This document shows positions 24,765 through 34,688 of a stretch of DNA of 64,000 bases, in pieces. Below the pieces are notes generated by a model, which was given only the letters and a program-made list of their open reading frames with translations, had not been told where the DNA came from and made no database searches. This DNA comes from Ramazzottius varieornatus (taxonomy: Eukaryota > Tardigrada > Eutardigrada > Parachela > Ramazzottiidae): positions 352,314-416,313 of the forward strand of contig BDGG01000015.1 of NCBI GenBank assembly GCA_001949185.1, read 5' to 3'. The stretch's first letter is position 1. Each line of letters starts with the position of its first letter. Made by a program: the position numbers and the translations under genes.

Positions 24765-25301
24765 CGAGGTGGAAGATGAATGCGCGATGCATTACAGCCA
24801 ACGGCATGCACCGTACTAGTCCGTCAGAGATGATTTTGGGCCATTTCTCGCTAACCGTCTCTCCTCCCGAAACATGACCGATGTGGGTTCACCCTTTTAC
24901 TCGGTGGAAGGAGAGTTCTCTAGTAAAGTGAATGCGTCAAGAAAAATTTTGCAAAAAGACCTGGAAGAAATAAAAATTAAATTGAAAACGATCTCCGAAA
25001 TCCGAATCTCCCACTAACGGCACGGCCTTGTTAAGGGAAAGCACCGGACCAATCAAACCGATCAACGCTACAATATGAAATTTAACATGAGGTGGATGAT
25101 TGATTGTTGATTATCTAGTAGGACATACTGCTTCCAGGATTTTGCATCCCAACAGAGCACGCATCTGTTTCCGTTTGAGACGTTAGACTGGCTAAAAGTG
25201 TCAAACTTCGCACGATCAACGGATAGGGGACTAAACATTCGAAAACCGTAGTCTCTCGACTGTTCAGGGACTCTAGTTGCGGACTAATCCGTTGGACCAA
25301 G
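24765..25301. other. Divergent promoter gap between WDR20 and the BTB gene
   Basis: The 537-bp spacer separates two divergent 5' ends and presumably holds both promoters. No motif stands out. Confidence 0.4.
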
Positions 25302-25494
25302 ATGGAGAACTTCGAGCGAGGCTGGCAAGCGACGACGCCAAAGATCCGGAAGCGCCTGGAGCACGTCCTTGATTCGATCGATGATTTTCCACCTAATGTC
25401 CAGTTTGCGGTAGAACTTCCCGACGAAAAACCAGAAACCATAGGAGCTCACAGGTTAGTAGTGAGAACCAAGGATAACATTGCATGGACTAATT

Positions 25495-25539
25495 GGACTG
25501 AAAAAAACCGCGTTTTTCCATCGCGGTTTTTTTGAGTCC
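25495..25539. repeat. Near-perfect A/T-rich hairpin in an intron
   Basis: GGACTGAAAAAAACCGCG and CGCGGTTTTTTTGAGTCC pair at 17 of 18 positions around a 9-nt loop, within intron 1 of the BTB pseudogene. Confidence 0.7.
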
Positions 25540-26059
25540 TGTTCGTTTGTCCGGAAGTTCCTGGGTTTTTGCAGGTTGATCTTAGCTGCAGGCAGCGAAG
25601 TTATGTACGCGATGCTCTGGCCGAAAGGAATCCATGCATCCGCGTAACAGATCTCCATCCGAAGGCTTTCCGGCAAATGGTGCGGTACGAAGCGTCGTCT
25701 CAATAAAGAAGAACCCTAAAACAATACATATGCCCAATGTCCATGGTTGGAAAACGGTTGTCTTGTTGCAGGTTTTTGTATACCGATGAGATCGACGTTT
25801 ATGAAAATGACCGTTCGCCTGACGACTACCAGCCCGAAGCAGCATGGTTGACTTCTCGGACGACGGAATGCGCCAGGAAGTACGACATTCCCGAACTGTA
25901 TTTCGCGTGTCGCGCGGCGATGGTCAAAATACTTAGCTCTCATGACGAAGACAAACCTGCATTTTGCACGACCATTTTGTTGGAGGTGAGCAGTAGGGTC
26001 ACTTTCGCGTGTTCTGTACATGACGTGGAACCTCGGTGAGCAAGCTGGACCAGGTCGTT

Positions 26060-26116
26060 CTCTCAAGTGGCGCACGCTTCTGGCCAGTAATGCCGAAACA
26101 GTGTCACTTGAGGAGA
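26060..26116. repeat. GTGGCGCAC hairpin copy 11 (BTB intron)
   Basis: CTCAAGTGGCGCACGC and AGTGTCACTTGAG flank the loop GGCCAGTAATGCCG. The right arm has lost the GCGC centre. Confidence 0.65.
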
Positions 26117-26689
26117 CGATCTGGTCGAGTCGGCGTATCGATCTCTCAAGGGTCTTTCTTTAGGCACTGGTTATGGGTGATGAGGATGTCGTGAGCTTCT
26201 GCTATCAATTCACCTCCGTACGGTAATGCTGTCCAATAACAGATCTGAACGTCGAGATTTTGTCCCATAAAATCCTTTGTAAGATATTGGAACGCGACGA
26301 CACTTTCTGGAGTGAGAAAGATTTATACGATCTGAGTTTAAGGTAGGCGATGACGAGCCTATAAGTCTTCAAGTTTGGGACTTTCATGTCGTGATATTAA
26401 GGTGAGACCTGACAACTACCGTCTTTTGGTTTAGGTGGGCTAGGTTCCACTGTGGACAGGGCGCAAATTCCGAAGAACTGGTCGAGAAGCTTGGAATAGT
26501 TCGCCACCTGATTCGGTATTCCGAAATGAAGCCCTCAGATATTGCGGATGGACCTTCCATAGTAAGTAGCTCCCGTAAGATATTTTACCGTCTGCTTGAT
26601 GCTCTTAGCATGAAGTGCCCAGCGTTATGTCCCGATTGCTGAACTGTGACAAACGGAAGACCGGCAAACGAAATGTGCAACATCGCTAT

Positions 26690-26738
26690 TTGAAGTGGCG
26701 CACTCTTCCAGCCAATAACGTCGAGTACTTGCGCTAAT
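26690..26738. repeat. GTGGCGCAC hairpin copy 12 (BTB intron)
   Basis: TGAAGTGGCGCACTC and a decayed TTGCGCTAATTG surround CCAGCCAATAACG, the family core. Confidence 0.6.
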
Positions 26739-27544
26739 TGATACTACAGCGATCTTGCACGCTTACCAGCCTCCCAAATATGGTTGCAGGACAAGATTTT
26801 GTCATCGGATGACGTTCGACTGGTGACCCAGAAAAGGTTCGGTACTATCCGAAGTAAAGACAGTTTTCCCTTCAACATCGCTAAAAACGCGAAATGTACC
26901 GATGGACTCCGCGACAACTTCCAACTGTTTCCCTTCCAGTCAGAGCGACCTATAAGCCATCTGACAGTGCTATCGGTAAGACACTGGCCGAACATACTCT
27001 CTTGGTGGCCGTCCATCCTATGATATCACCGGAAATGTTTAAAACGTTCTTTGACCTGAGCTTGTCGGATTACCCGTTCGGGCTCGTCATGGAGGACTTC
27101 ATCGTCGCCAACCAAGGTGCGTTCGAGCCATCTATTGAACAGCGTGATTGTGTGAAGGCCCCACTGGATATCCCAACTACGTCTTTCCCCGCTTACGTGA
27201 TGGCAGGTGATGTTGCGATGATCATGGACCATCGTATAGATGAAGTGGTGGTCAACGTGGTTCTGAAACCGGCCTTCAGGCCTCCGGGTTGGCGGGTAAT
27301 TGGACGCATTATGGTAGCGTTTGAGCTGGAGTTGATGAAAGGTTTAGAGTTAATTCACGTGGAAAATCGAGATGAAATCACCGTAACTTGTAACAGAAGC
27401 TAACGTACGCCATGTCATCCTGCCTTTTTCCAACACGACATCAGGTCCTACGATTTGTTGCGAAGTGGAGGACGAAACGCCATCTGCTGGTAAAAGATGA
27501 ACGATCAAATCCCATTATCGAGTGCTTCCCACTGTTTTCTCCCG

Positions 27545-27719
27545 TACACGCACGATGGGTAATTATAGGACAGTAAACATGGCGGAAAGGACGGCAAAAT
27601 GGAAATTCAACCGTAGAAAAGTATTGAAAAGTACTTTAGTGCGAATCGGTCGTGTACGTACGTGCTTCCGTACCGCCGTAGCGAAAAGGCCTGTCCTATA
27701 ATTGCCCATCGTGGGTGTA
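27545..27719. mobile_element. TA-flanked MITE, family A copy 1
   Basis: Starts TACACGCACGATGGGTAATT and ends with the complementary AATTGCCCATCGTGGGTGTA; the arms continue to CCTGTCC/GGACAG. About 175 bp with TA at each end, as in Tc1/mariner-type MITEs. No coding capacity. Relatives at 57927 and 29117. Confidence 0.75.
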
Positions 27720-27810
27720 CATGAACCTTCCAAGGGCCTTTGCAATGGATGATATAGAGAGATGAAGAACTGTTGGATGGGATAATCAAATCGGACCAGC
27801 GTTTTTTTGG

Positions 27811-27916
27811 TACACGTGCCTGGCCTAAATATGGGGATNNNNNNNNNNNNNNNNNNNNNNNNNNNNNNNNNNNNNNNNNNNNNNNNNNATCTCCACATTT
27901 AGGCCAGGCGCGTGTA
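27811..27916. mobile_element. Family B inverted repeat with a 50-N assembly gap inside
   Basis: TACACGTGCCTGGCCTAAAT before the N run is mirrored by ATTTAGGCCAGGCGCGTGTA after it. The gap (27839-27888) lies between the two arms, so assembly evidently failed in the palindrome. True element length is unknown. Confidence 0.75.
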
Positions 27917-27979
27917 TACTTTGCGATAAACTACAGATTAACCGAACAATGCGGCGACGATGGGTACGCATGCAAATAC

Positions 27980-28910
27980 TAGGTCTGTTAGTATGACTTT
28001 GCGGTTTTCGGCGGAACACTTTCAAACGTATTTTGAGGGCTCGTGTACAGAAGTTCAAATCTTGGCTGGTGTTCTATCTGTCTAACAGACTCTTGCCGAT
28101 TTTTCAAGAACAAAATCTGGTCAATGCAATGAGATCAGCAAACTAGAAAGATGTCGGAAGGACTAAACCTCAGTTCTGAACACAACCTTTTTTGAAAAAT
28201 TTTGGCACGAAACAAGCTTTTTGAATTCGAGAATGATAAAAAGGTTTTATGGTGCTGAACATGGTCTGTCAACTACGAAAAAAACAAACCTTGAAAGATA
28301 TGCTTCGAGAATTCTGAAAGATAACTTTTGTGCAAAACAGGGTGGAAAGTTGCGGTTGTCGACGTGCTCCACTTTAGTGAGGTGGGAGCCTCCCCATTGT
28401 TCCCTCTATCATTGCTCAACGAAAACGAGAGCTAAAGCTCTTGGAGAGTACACCAATGTATTTACTATCCACTTTCGAAGTTTGAAAAGTTTTGCTTTCG
28501 ACCGGCTTCCAAAGCAAGTAGTTTTGCATCGTCCGATGTCAGTTTTTCCAAGCGTTTTCTCCCACCTGGCTGACTGATGGAGTAGACTGTTCTCGCCAAC
28601 TGAAGCGATCATTCGCTAGCGTCTTCGTTGAGGTCTTGTTTACCGTAGTGTCTGAATTTCTAGCTGCCTTGGTGTCGCTACACAAAATAGAACTCTAGGT
28701 GAAGGTAATTTTCAAAAATTTTCAAGCACGAAACAGTCTCGTACAAAATCACACAAATGCACAGATCAGGGTTTCCACAATCTTGTGAAAAAGGCTAATG
28801 TGTCTACTATTGTTTACGCAAAAAAGAAGCGAGAAATTCCGTCAGAGGCCAAAGATATGAATTTTCAAAACTCCCCTCTGAAAAACCGCAAAGTCATACT
28901 GACATACCTA
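27980..28910. mobile_element. 931-bp TIR element, unclassified
   Basis: Left end TAGGTCTGTTAGTATGACTT and the inverted right end TAGGTATGTCAGTATGACTT share about 30 bp including TTTGCGGTTTT. The interior has no recognisable transposase. No clear target-site duplication is seen. Confidence 0.65.
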
Positions 28911-29116
28911 ATAGTACACGCGAGTTTTACTTCACCTTAAAGTGTGGATCTTCCGCGTCACCGCATCCCGCTCAGAGATAGATATAGAGCTGGTGGCGGA
29001 CCCAAAGGTGAAGGGTATGGCAGATTATTTCGTGATTTTGGATAATGCATGTGCTGCTTTGACGCTTGTTCTTGTCTGAAGGCTTTCTCTAACCGCCATT
29101 CAGCATTCACAAAAAG

Positions 29117-29310
29117 TACATGCACCACGAGAATATTATGGGCCAGTACAAATTATGGCCAGGCGGAAAACACGGCAAAATTGAAATTCAAAAGTAGAAA
29201 AGTGTCGAAAAGTATCGAAAAGTGTATTACTGTAGTTCAGACGCGTATGCACGTTCATCCATACCACCGCAGCGAAAAGACCTGGCCCATAACTGCTCTT
29301 TATGCGTGTA
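29117..29310. mobile_element. TA-flanked MITE, family A copy 3 (diverged)
   Basis: TACATGCACCACGAGAATAT to GCTCTTTATGCGTGTA; inner arms TTATGGGCCAG and CTGGCCCATAA are complementary. The interior shares GGCAAAATTGAAATTCAA with copy 1. Confidence 0.65.
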
Positions 29311-30150
29311 CCGGTCAATACATCCAACAGTTATTTTTATTAATTTCTTTTTGACCAAGTGGACACTAGCAGGCGAACTCACTCTACCGTAAAGGGCACG
29401 TTCTAAACCCTGGGCCTGGCACTTGTAACTGTAATTTGTATCTGTATTTTTTGTGCGTAATCTGTAACCGCGATCGAAACTCCGCCAAAACACGAAACGA
29501 TAAGTCACGCACACGGCAAGACTGACAAACTTTTAATCTGTGATTAAATGGGCAGTTCAGCAAAAATAATTGGGTCTCATCAACAACCAGCAAACGTGAT
29601 AAAAAATTTGTGCTACCATAATAGTCGATATTCAAAATTTAGCTTTGATGTTTCATACAAAATAACGTACACCTTCTCGACGGAATAATGGCGTTAAAAT
29701 ATTCGAATGCAGTTAGAAATAGGACTTTTGTGTAGCAGAATTCAGATGAATTTTTGACCGTGCAAGACAGGATGTCGGTCGTTTCTGCGTCCCATCCTTT
29801 GTGTGTTTCCGATTTTGGGCCATACATCCTTCCTTCATCACGCTCTTAACCGATTCCTGAATCGACTTTTCTCGCATAGGCAGCGCAGCGTAGTTCAATT
29901 ATTTGAACCAGGAGACACCAAGGTGTCCGTGTCAATAAAGTCATCCGTATCCTGTTTCACAATCTCTTTGATGGCATCTTTTAATGAGCCTTGTGGCATG
30001 CTTGGGATTTCCTTTGTCACCGCAGCAACTTCCACATGGACTCTTAATATGCCTCTTCCGTTAAAAAGTTTGAAAATATAAGCCTGATTTTCCAGGTACC
30101 ACTTGAGTACAGAAATGTTGGTAGCCATAATTCAGAAACTGTTTGAGTTG

Positions 30151-30698
30151 TATAGGCGGCCCTGACGGCCATCGTTCTAACTAGCTACGAAAACATAGAG
30201 CTACATGCTTTCACAGCTACCGATTCGCCGGTTATGAGTTTGCGTAACAATCAAGACTACTACCTACATGATTTTGTATCTACTTGTTCATGTAGGCTCA
30301 AATTTGGCCTACATCGAAACAGTCGGTTACTACTTGCGCCGTCACGTGCCAGCACAGAAACGCTGGTCACGACATCATGTGGTCAGTGAGTTTGCCTGTA
30401 CGAAATAATCACACCCACCGGTTCGCTGTTTTTGTGTGGTAGGGAGGAAGTAGAAACCGACTGGTTCGATGTAGGCCAAATTTGAGCCTACATGAACAAT
30501 TAGATGCAAAATCATGTTGGTAGTAGTTTTGATAGCTACATAAACCAATAGCTTGTTAAATAGACAGCTACACAAACTGACAGACAGTAGTTTTGATAGC
30601 TATCAAAACTTGTAGCATGTTGAATTGATAGCTATAAAAGCATGTAGCTACATGTTTCCATAGCTAAGTTAGAACGGTGACCGCCGGGGCCGCCCATA
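30151..30698. repeat. Long palindromic element, about 548 bp
   Basis: The arms pair along nearly their whole length: TATAGGCGGCCC against GGGCCGCCCATA at the ends, CGTTCTAAC/GTTAGAACG next, then TAGGCTCAAATTTGGCCTAC against GTAGGCCAAATTTGAGCCTA near the centre (about 30293-30312 and 30476-30495). The spacer is roughly 130 bp. It has no coding capacity. A foldback element or large MITE is the likely class. Confidence 0.75.
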
Positions 30699-30856
30699 GA
30701 GGTGGGTTAGAAAGAATACCAGGGAAGTATGGCCGGGTGCTTATCACTCAGTTCATGATGACTTATGTGTCCAGTGAGGGAAGGGTTTTTCTCCTTCGAC
30801 TGTCAAGATGAGAGCACTTTTATCTGTTTCGCTTGATACACAGTAGCAGTGCGCTC

Positions 30857-31105
30857 TCACTGCGACTTTCCTCCTCGGGGACTTGAGTTTGCGCTGCGTT
30901 GCAGTTCGATCGACAATTCTTCCTTGCCGTTTTCTTCGGCTTCCGTTTTAAAGTCATTGATTAGCTGCCAGTTGTGTGCATCATTATAATCAGGAGTGCC
31001 CTCAAGCTTGATGCCCGCAGAAAGATCATTACCCCCACAGGCGAGGTGCTCAGGCCAAACCACCCCCACTATCACTATACAAGCGAGAACGTATCGACCA
31101 TGAGC
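30857..31105 (-). CDS. Terminal exon of a possible small secreted or membrane-anchored protein
   Basis: The minus-strand exon starts after a strong acceptor (GTGTCCTTTTGCAG) and stays open for 82 residues to TGA. It begins AHGRYVLACIVIVGVVW, a hydrophobic signal-like run, then CGGNDLSAGIKLEG, an acidic middle (TEAEENGKEELSIEL) and a basic tail (SSPRGGKSQ). No in-frame ATG lies in the exon, so the start must be upstream; a frame beginning MLSQFIRLADTMEH near 31235 is one candidate. I recognise no family. A short secreted protein is an inference from hydropathy. Confidence 0.35.
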   Translation of the reverse strand, partial: AHGRYVLACIVIVGVVWPEHLACGGNDLSAGIKLEGTPDYNDAHNWQLINDFKTEAEENGKEELSIELQRSANSSPRGGKSQ

Positions 31106-31787
31106 CTGCAAAAGGACACAACGTCTTCACGTGTAGATGAAACAGCCAATTGTACGATGTCGGTAATGACTGCCAACCCGATATTAAATTTGAATGTTCC
31201 ATTGTATCTGCCAGACGAATGAACTGAGACAGCATTGGCACTGAAACATTAATGGCATTGCCAATGCCTCACGCATAAAACGTACAAAACGAATTTGAGA
31301 TCGGGCTGGCAACTAGTCCCCACACAGACCATCCACACCACGAGCTGTCCAAGGTTAACTTAAGACAACCGGATAGGTCTGGTTACAGGTTGGAGTTCAC
31401 AAAGTCAATAGAAAACCACGACTCCCTGATAGAGCAACCCGCCTTGCCACGCTATCAGAAGTCCGCAGGGGATAGAAGCATATGGATGCTCGGATGCAGT
31501 CTTGACTCTCGATTTTGATTCGGTAAATGCGAAGTAAGTGAACCATCCAGCCCTGAATAGTCCGATAAGCTACACAGAGAAAAATACGGTTGTGATTTTG
31601 TCGTCCGAGTGTACGGTCAGGTATCGTTGGGCAACATGTGAGACACCAATAGTACCGTTTGTACCCAACGCAATCATAGCCTTATGGCGACACGATTTCC
31701 CCTGCGCGACGTTTCAATGAGTGTAGTATACGTACACAGCAAACACGTCGGTTTGAGCTGTGACGTCAGGCTCAACATTGCCATTTA

Positions 31788-31848
31788 CCAGCTGTTTTCC
31801 ACATTAGCCATGGCGCTGCGCAATAGACAATGTGACAAACAGTTGGTG
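31788..31848. repeat. Hairpin related to the hAT-like MITE
   Basis: CCAGCTGTTTTCCACATT pairs with AATGTGACAAACAGTTGG around AGCCATGGCGCTG. The outer arm resembles the end of the next element. Confidence 0.55.
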
Positions 31849-32049
31849 TTCGTATATGCTGCCCGTCATGTGGCCATCGGCTTGCAGTCGGGTCGGTTTA
31901 TCTGAGCGAATCCGGTATCCGCTACGTAACGGCTCTATGGGTGCAGCGTACGCACACGGCGAGCAGGCCGGTTGAGTCGTGATGTTAGACCCAGCATTGC
32001 CGTTCCCCAGCTGTTTGTCACATTTGAATTTTCCAGCGCCATGGCTGTT
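31807..32049. mobile_element. hAT-MITE-related inverted repeat
   Basis: Left AGCCATGGCGCTG...AATGTGACAAACAG mirrors right CTGTTTGTCACATT...CCAGCGCCATGGCT. The right half (ACACGGCGAGCAGG, TTGCCGTTCCCCAGCTGTTT) resembles the right half of the hAT-like MITE at 44183-44423. No clean target-site duplication. Confidence 0.5.
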
Positions 32050-32780
32050 TTTTAGCGGCATGGCTGGCTAGATTGCGTCGAAGGAGACAAAGATATGATT
32101 GTGCCTACTACAACCGTCCACTGACTCCACTCGCCTGAAATCTGGAGCTGAATTTACGGTTTCACTTCGAAGCCCGCTATACATTCACCATAAAAGCATA
32201 CCAAGCTAAGGGTCAGAATTACGTAACAGACGCGTTACTTGGTGCTGTGAACGGCGTAATCAGGCAATCAAGCCCGAGGTGCTCGGCAGTGCCGGGCCTG
32301 CAGTATCGTTGACTTCATATAACTTGCCCATTTTGAAATGAGGAATATTGGTCAGATGACCAGATCTCGCGCAGGCACGCTGTATGAAGTGCGACTTACT
32401 CGAAGTACTACACATATGATATACCTATGTAACATTGTTTTTTGCTAATCTGCATTCCGAAAGGTCCGGAATTCCGTGAAACGCCACGCGTAATATTAGC
32501 GACGGATGGGGATAAATCCCTTGAGTTCATACTGCAGTGTGAGGTGACGCGGTATTTCTGGCTAATTTCCTCCTCGGTGTTCCTCGCCGTAGTGCCACCT
32601 TCTTTGGCAGCCGATCCACTCCGCGTCTGCAAGTAACAGAGGAGAGAATTACTGACAATGGCAAATAAGCCGGATCGTTTTGTCCGCTGGCGCACATTCC
32701 GTTGTGATTGATTGCAAATGTGAGCCGCTGCGGAAAATGTTCGTTTCCCTATGTTTATAACGTGGACTATTGTATTACTG
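32050..32780. other. No gene seen
   Basis: Short unrelated open frames only; no repeat arms recognised. Confidence 0.4.
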
Positions 32781-33360
32781 TACACGCGGCTGGCCTAATT
32801 ATTGGCCTGGACAAGATTTCTGGCCGGACGGGCTGGCGGCAGTTTGACGCAGCGATTGTTATGTCATAGCAGAAACTAGCCCTGTGACGCCAGCAAGTAA
32901 AATTTCGCAGTGTAGAATTTTCAGATTTCGTTTCTTATTTCGTACTTCTTTTCCCGTCTTGAGGGAGGTTAGCCTGGAATATGCCGGAAGGTCTTGAGAG
33001 CAAGAGACAGCGAAAGTATACGGAGGATAGCTTGAAAAAGGCAGTTCGCACGGTTGCCTTCATAAGGTGGTGGATTGCCTAAGTAAAGGCCTTTCCGGCG
33101 AGAAAAGTCAAGTTTTAACGTTGATTTACCATCAGAGCTGCAGTTTCCTAGCAAAATGACCAAGCATATAGACGGAAACCAGATCTGCGATGATTGAGAA
33201 GATCTGTGCAAACGTTTGGTTGTTCGTGTAGGTAAAGCGGTAATGTGTGGTGAAACCAGTCCTGTTTCAGCCGCAAGCGAATACAACTGACGGAGCCGCT
33301 GATTCGGAAATCAGTGCCCAGGAATTTTGTCCAGGCCATTAATAGGGCCAGCCGCGTGTA
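32781..33360. mobile_element. Family B TIR element, 580 bp, TA-flanked
   Basis: Left end TACACGCGGCTGGCCTAATT; right end, read inverted, TACACGCGGCTGGCCCTATT. TIRs extend about 45 bp through GGCCTGGACAA. TA at both ends and CACGCGGC termini suggest a Tc1/mariner-type non-autonomous element. It is the only family B copy here with a complete interior. Confidence 0.75.
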
Positions 33361-33837
33361 CCTAAAAGACTACTGAACTCGGCGGGGTTTCTCTCTGCGG
33401 TATCAAGAACTTGTGAGCAGGATCAGCACTTTCAGTGTTGTGGTATCTCGACTGGGTTTTCTTGATACTGCACAGGCTGTAATGCAGGTAGTTATCCCTG
33501 TTGCGACACTGTTTGTGGGGCATACCTGCAAAAAAGTGTGTTGTTTGTGAACTCAAATGGCTAAGTTAGAAATGGTTAATTAGGATTGTGATAAAGTTGC
33601 CCATGGAAAAGAATATACAGTAGAATCTTGGGGTCTTCGTACTGTGTTACGCTCAAAGTACGAAAGGTAATCCAACCGAGCTCAACTTAGTAAGCCTCGT
33701 TCTGAACCAGGCTTTTCTCATCCGAGCTAGCGGATCTTTGGGATCGACGACAGAATATTCGCTTTCGTTGGCAAAGACCAGGTTGATAGGCGACCTTCCT
33801 CCTCGACAGCCGTCCGCTTTGAAAAAGCTGTCCCATA

Positions 33838-34688
33838 AGTAGGCTTGCCTCGACCCGGGGTCGAAGAGGTTACGAACGTCTTCATTTGTATTATCGACCC
33901 GTTATAAGTTAGTTAAGAGAATCGGCAGTAAAGGCATTGTTTCCAGAGACAGCTGTACGTAGCTAACCATCTTCTGGCCATACAGTACATTCCCCCAACT
34001 TGACGCCAGTAATGGATCATGTTTGTGCGAATGATCTATCGATTGGCTGCCGAATTTTGAGCTACGCATGCGGAAAATCACTGTATAGCCCGAAGTTCAA
34101 TAGGCTCAAGCCGCCTCTGATCGTTTCTCAAAAACATCGCGTGTTTTTTCGGTAGAAAATTTTTGCATAATCGTATACAGTATACTCAAAAGATTACCTG
34201 TTGCTATGACTATGTGTGGAGCGCTGTTTACAATAATGTTTCTCAGTATTTCTCAAGTGCGAAAACATCTTGAATAAACGGCGAACGCCGATCAGCACTC
34301 GAAATACAGCTTGATCAGTTCATTAAGCCCGTTTAGCACATGCCCACTTTTAGAGTAGCTTATTTGTCTACTAGTATCAGCTTCGTGTGTAGCTTTGTCG
34401 TAACCTGATTTCAAAATTTCGCAGACTTACTCTTACTGCAACTTCAACTTTTTGCCTATCTCATAGTTGAAACACGTTCTTTCTGACGGCGCTGGTGTGA
34501 TCATTCGAATCATCCATGTTCAAAATAAATACTCGTACATTTAAAAACCCTGTTGCAGTATGTTTGGGTCGACCCGTTAACCCGGGTTCGATGCTAGCGG
34601 GTCGAATAGGTCGATGATACAAATGAAAATGTTCGTAACCCATTCGACCCCGGGTCGATCGACCCGGTCGCGTCGAGGCAAGCCTACT
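33838..34688. mobile_element. 851-bp TIR element with GGGTCGA-rich ends
   Basis: AGTAGGCTTGCCTCGACCCG opens the element and the inverted right end is AGTAGGCTTGCCTCGACGCG. Further inside, GGTTACGAAC and TTCATTTGTAT occur in both arms. The ends are dense in CGACCCGGGTCG-type palindromes. No transposase and no clear target-site duplication. Confidence 0.7.

Larger units (their letters stand above)
25302..27403 (+). pseudogene. BTB-BACK (BTBD-type) gene, disrupted
   Basis: Segments 25302-25453, 25575-25684, 25772-25985, 26164-26342, 26435-26561 and 26790 onward, joined by GT-AG introns, resemble BTBD1/2/3/6-type proteins. The BTB domain shows AHRLILAAGSEVMYAML, DLHPKAFRQMVR and FLYTDEIDVY. BACK shows KILCKILERDDTFWSE, DLYDLSLRWARFH and LIRYSEMKPSDIA. 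In the family BTB binds CUL3 and BACK spaces the substrate domain. Three lesions: a frame change near 25635-25645, where MLWPKGIHASA runs into TAA but VTDLHPKAF resumes one frame over; an in-frame TAA at 26224-26226 in a segment whose length otherwise matches the family; and a frame switch near 26975, after which a 140-plus-residue open tail continues to 27403. Splice sites remain good, suggesting recent decay. Sequencing indels could explain the frameshifts but not the stop. Confidence 0.75.
27404..30856. other. Repeat-rich intergenic block
   Basis: No host gene is recognised. It is filled by TA-flanked MITEs, a scaffold gap inside an inverted repeat, a 931-bp TIR element and a long palindrome, listed separately. 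Confidence 0.6.

Noticed and set aside
26223-26241. Possible 20-bp intron removing the TAA at 26224 (GTAATG...AACAG)
   Set aside because: Too short to splice, and joining it brings in another stop (VP-TAA) within eight codons.
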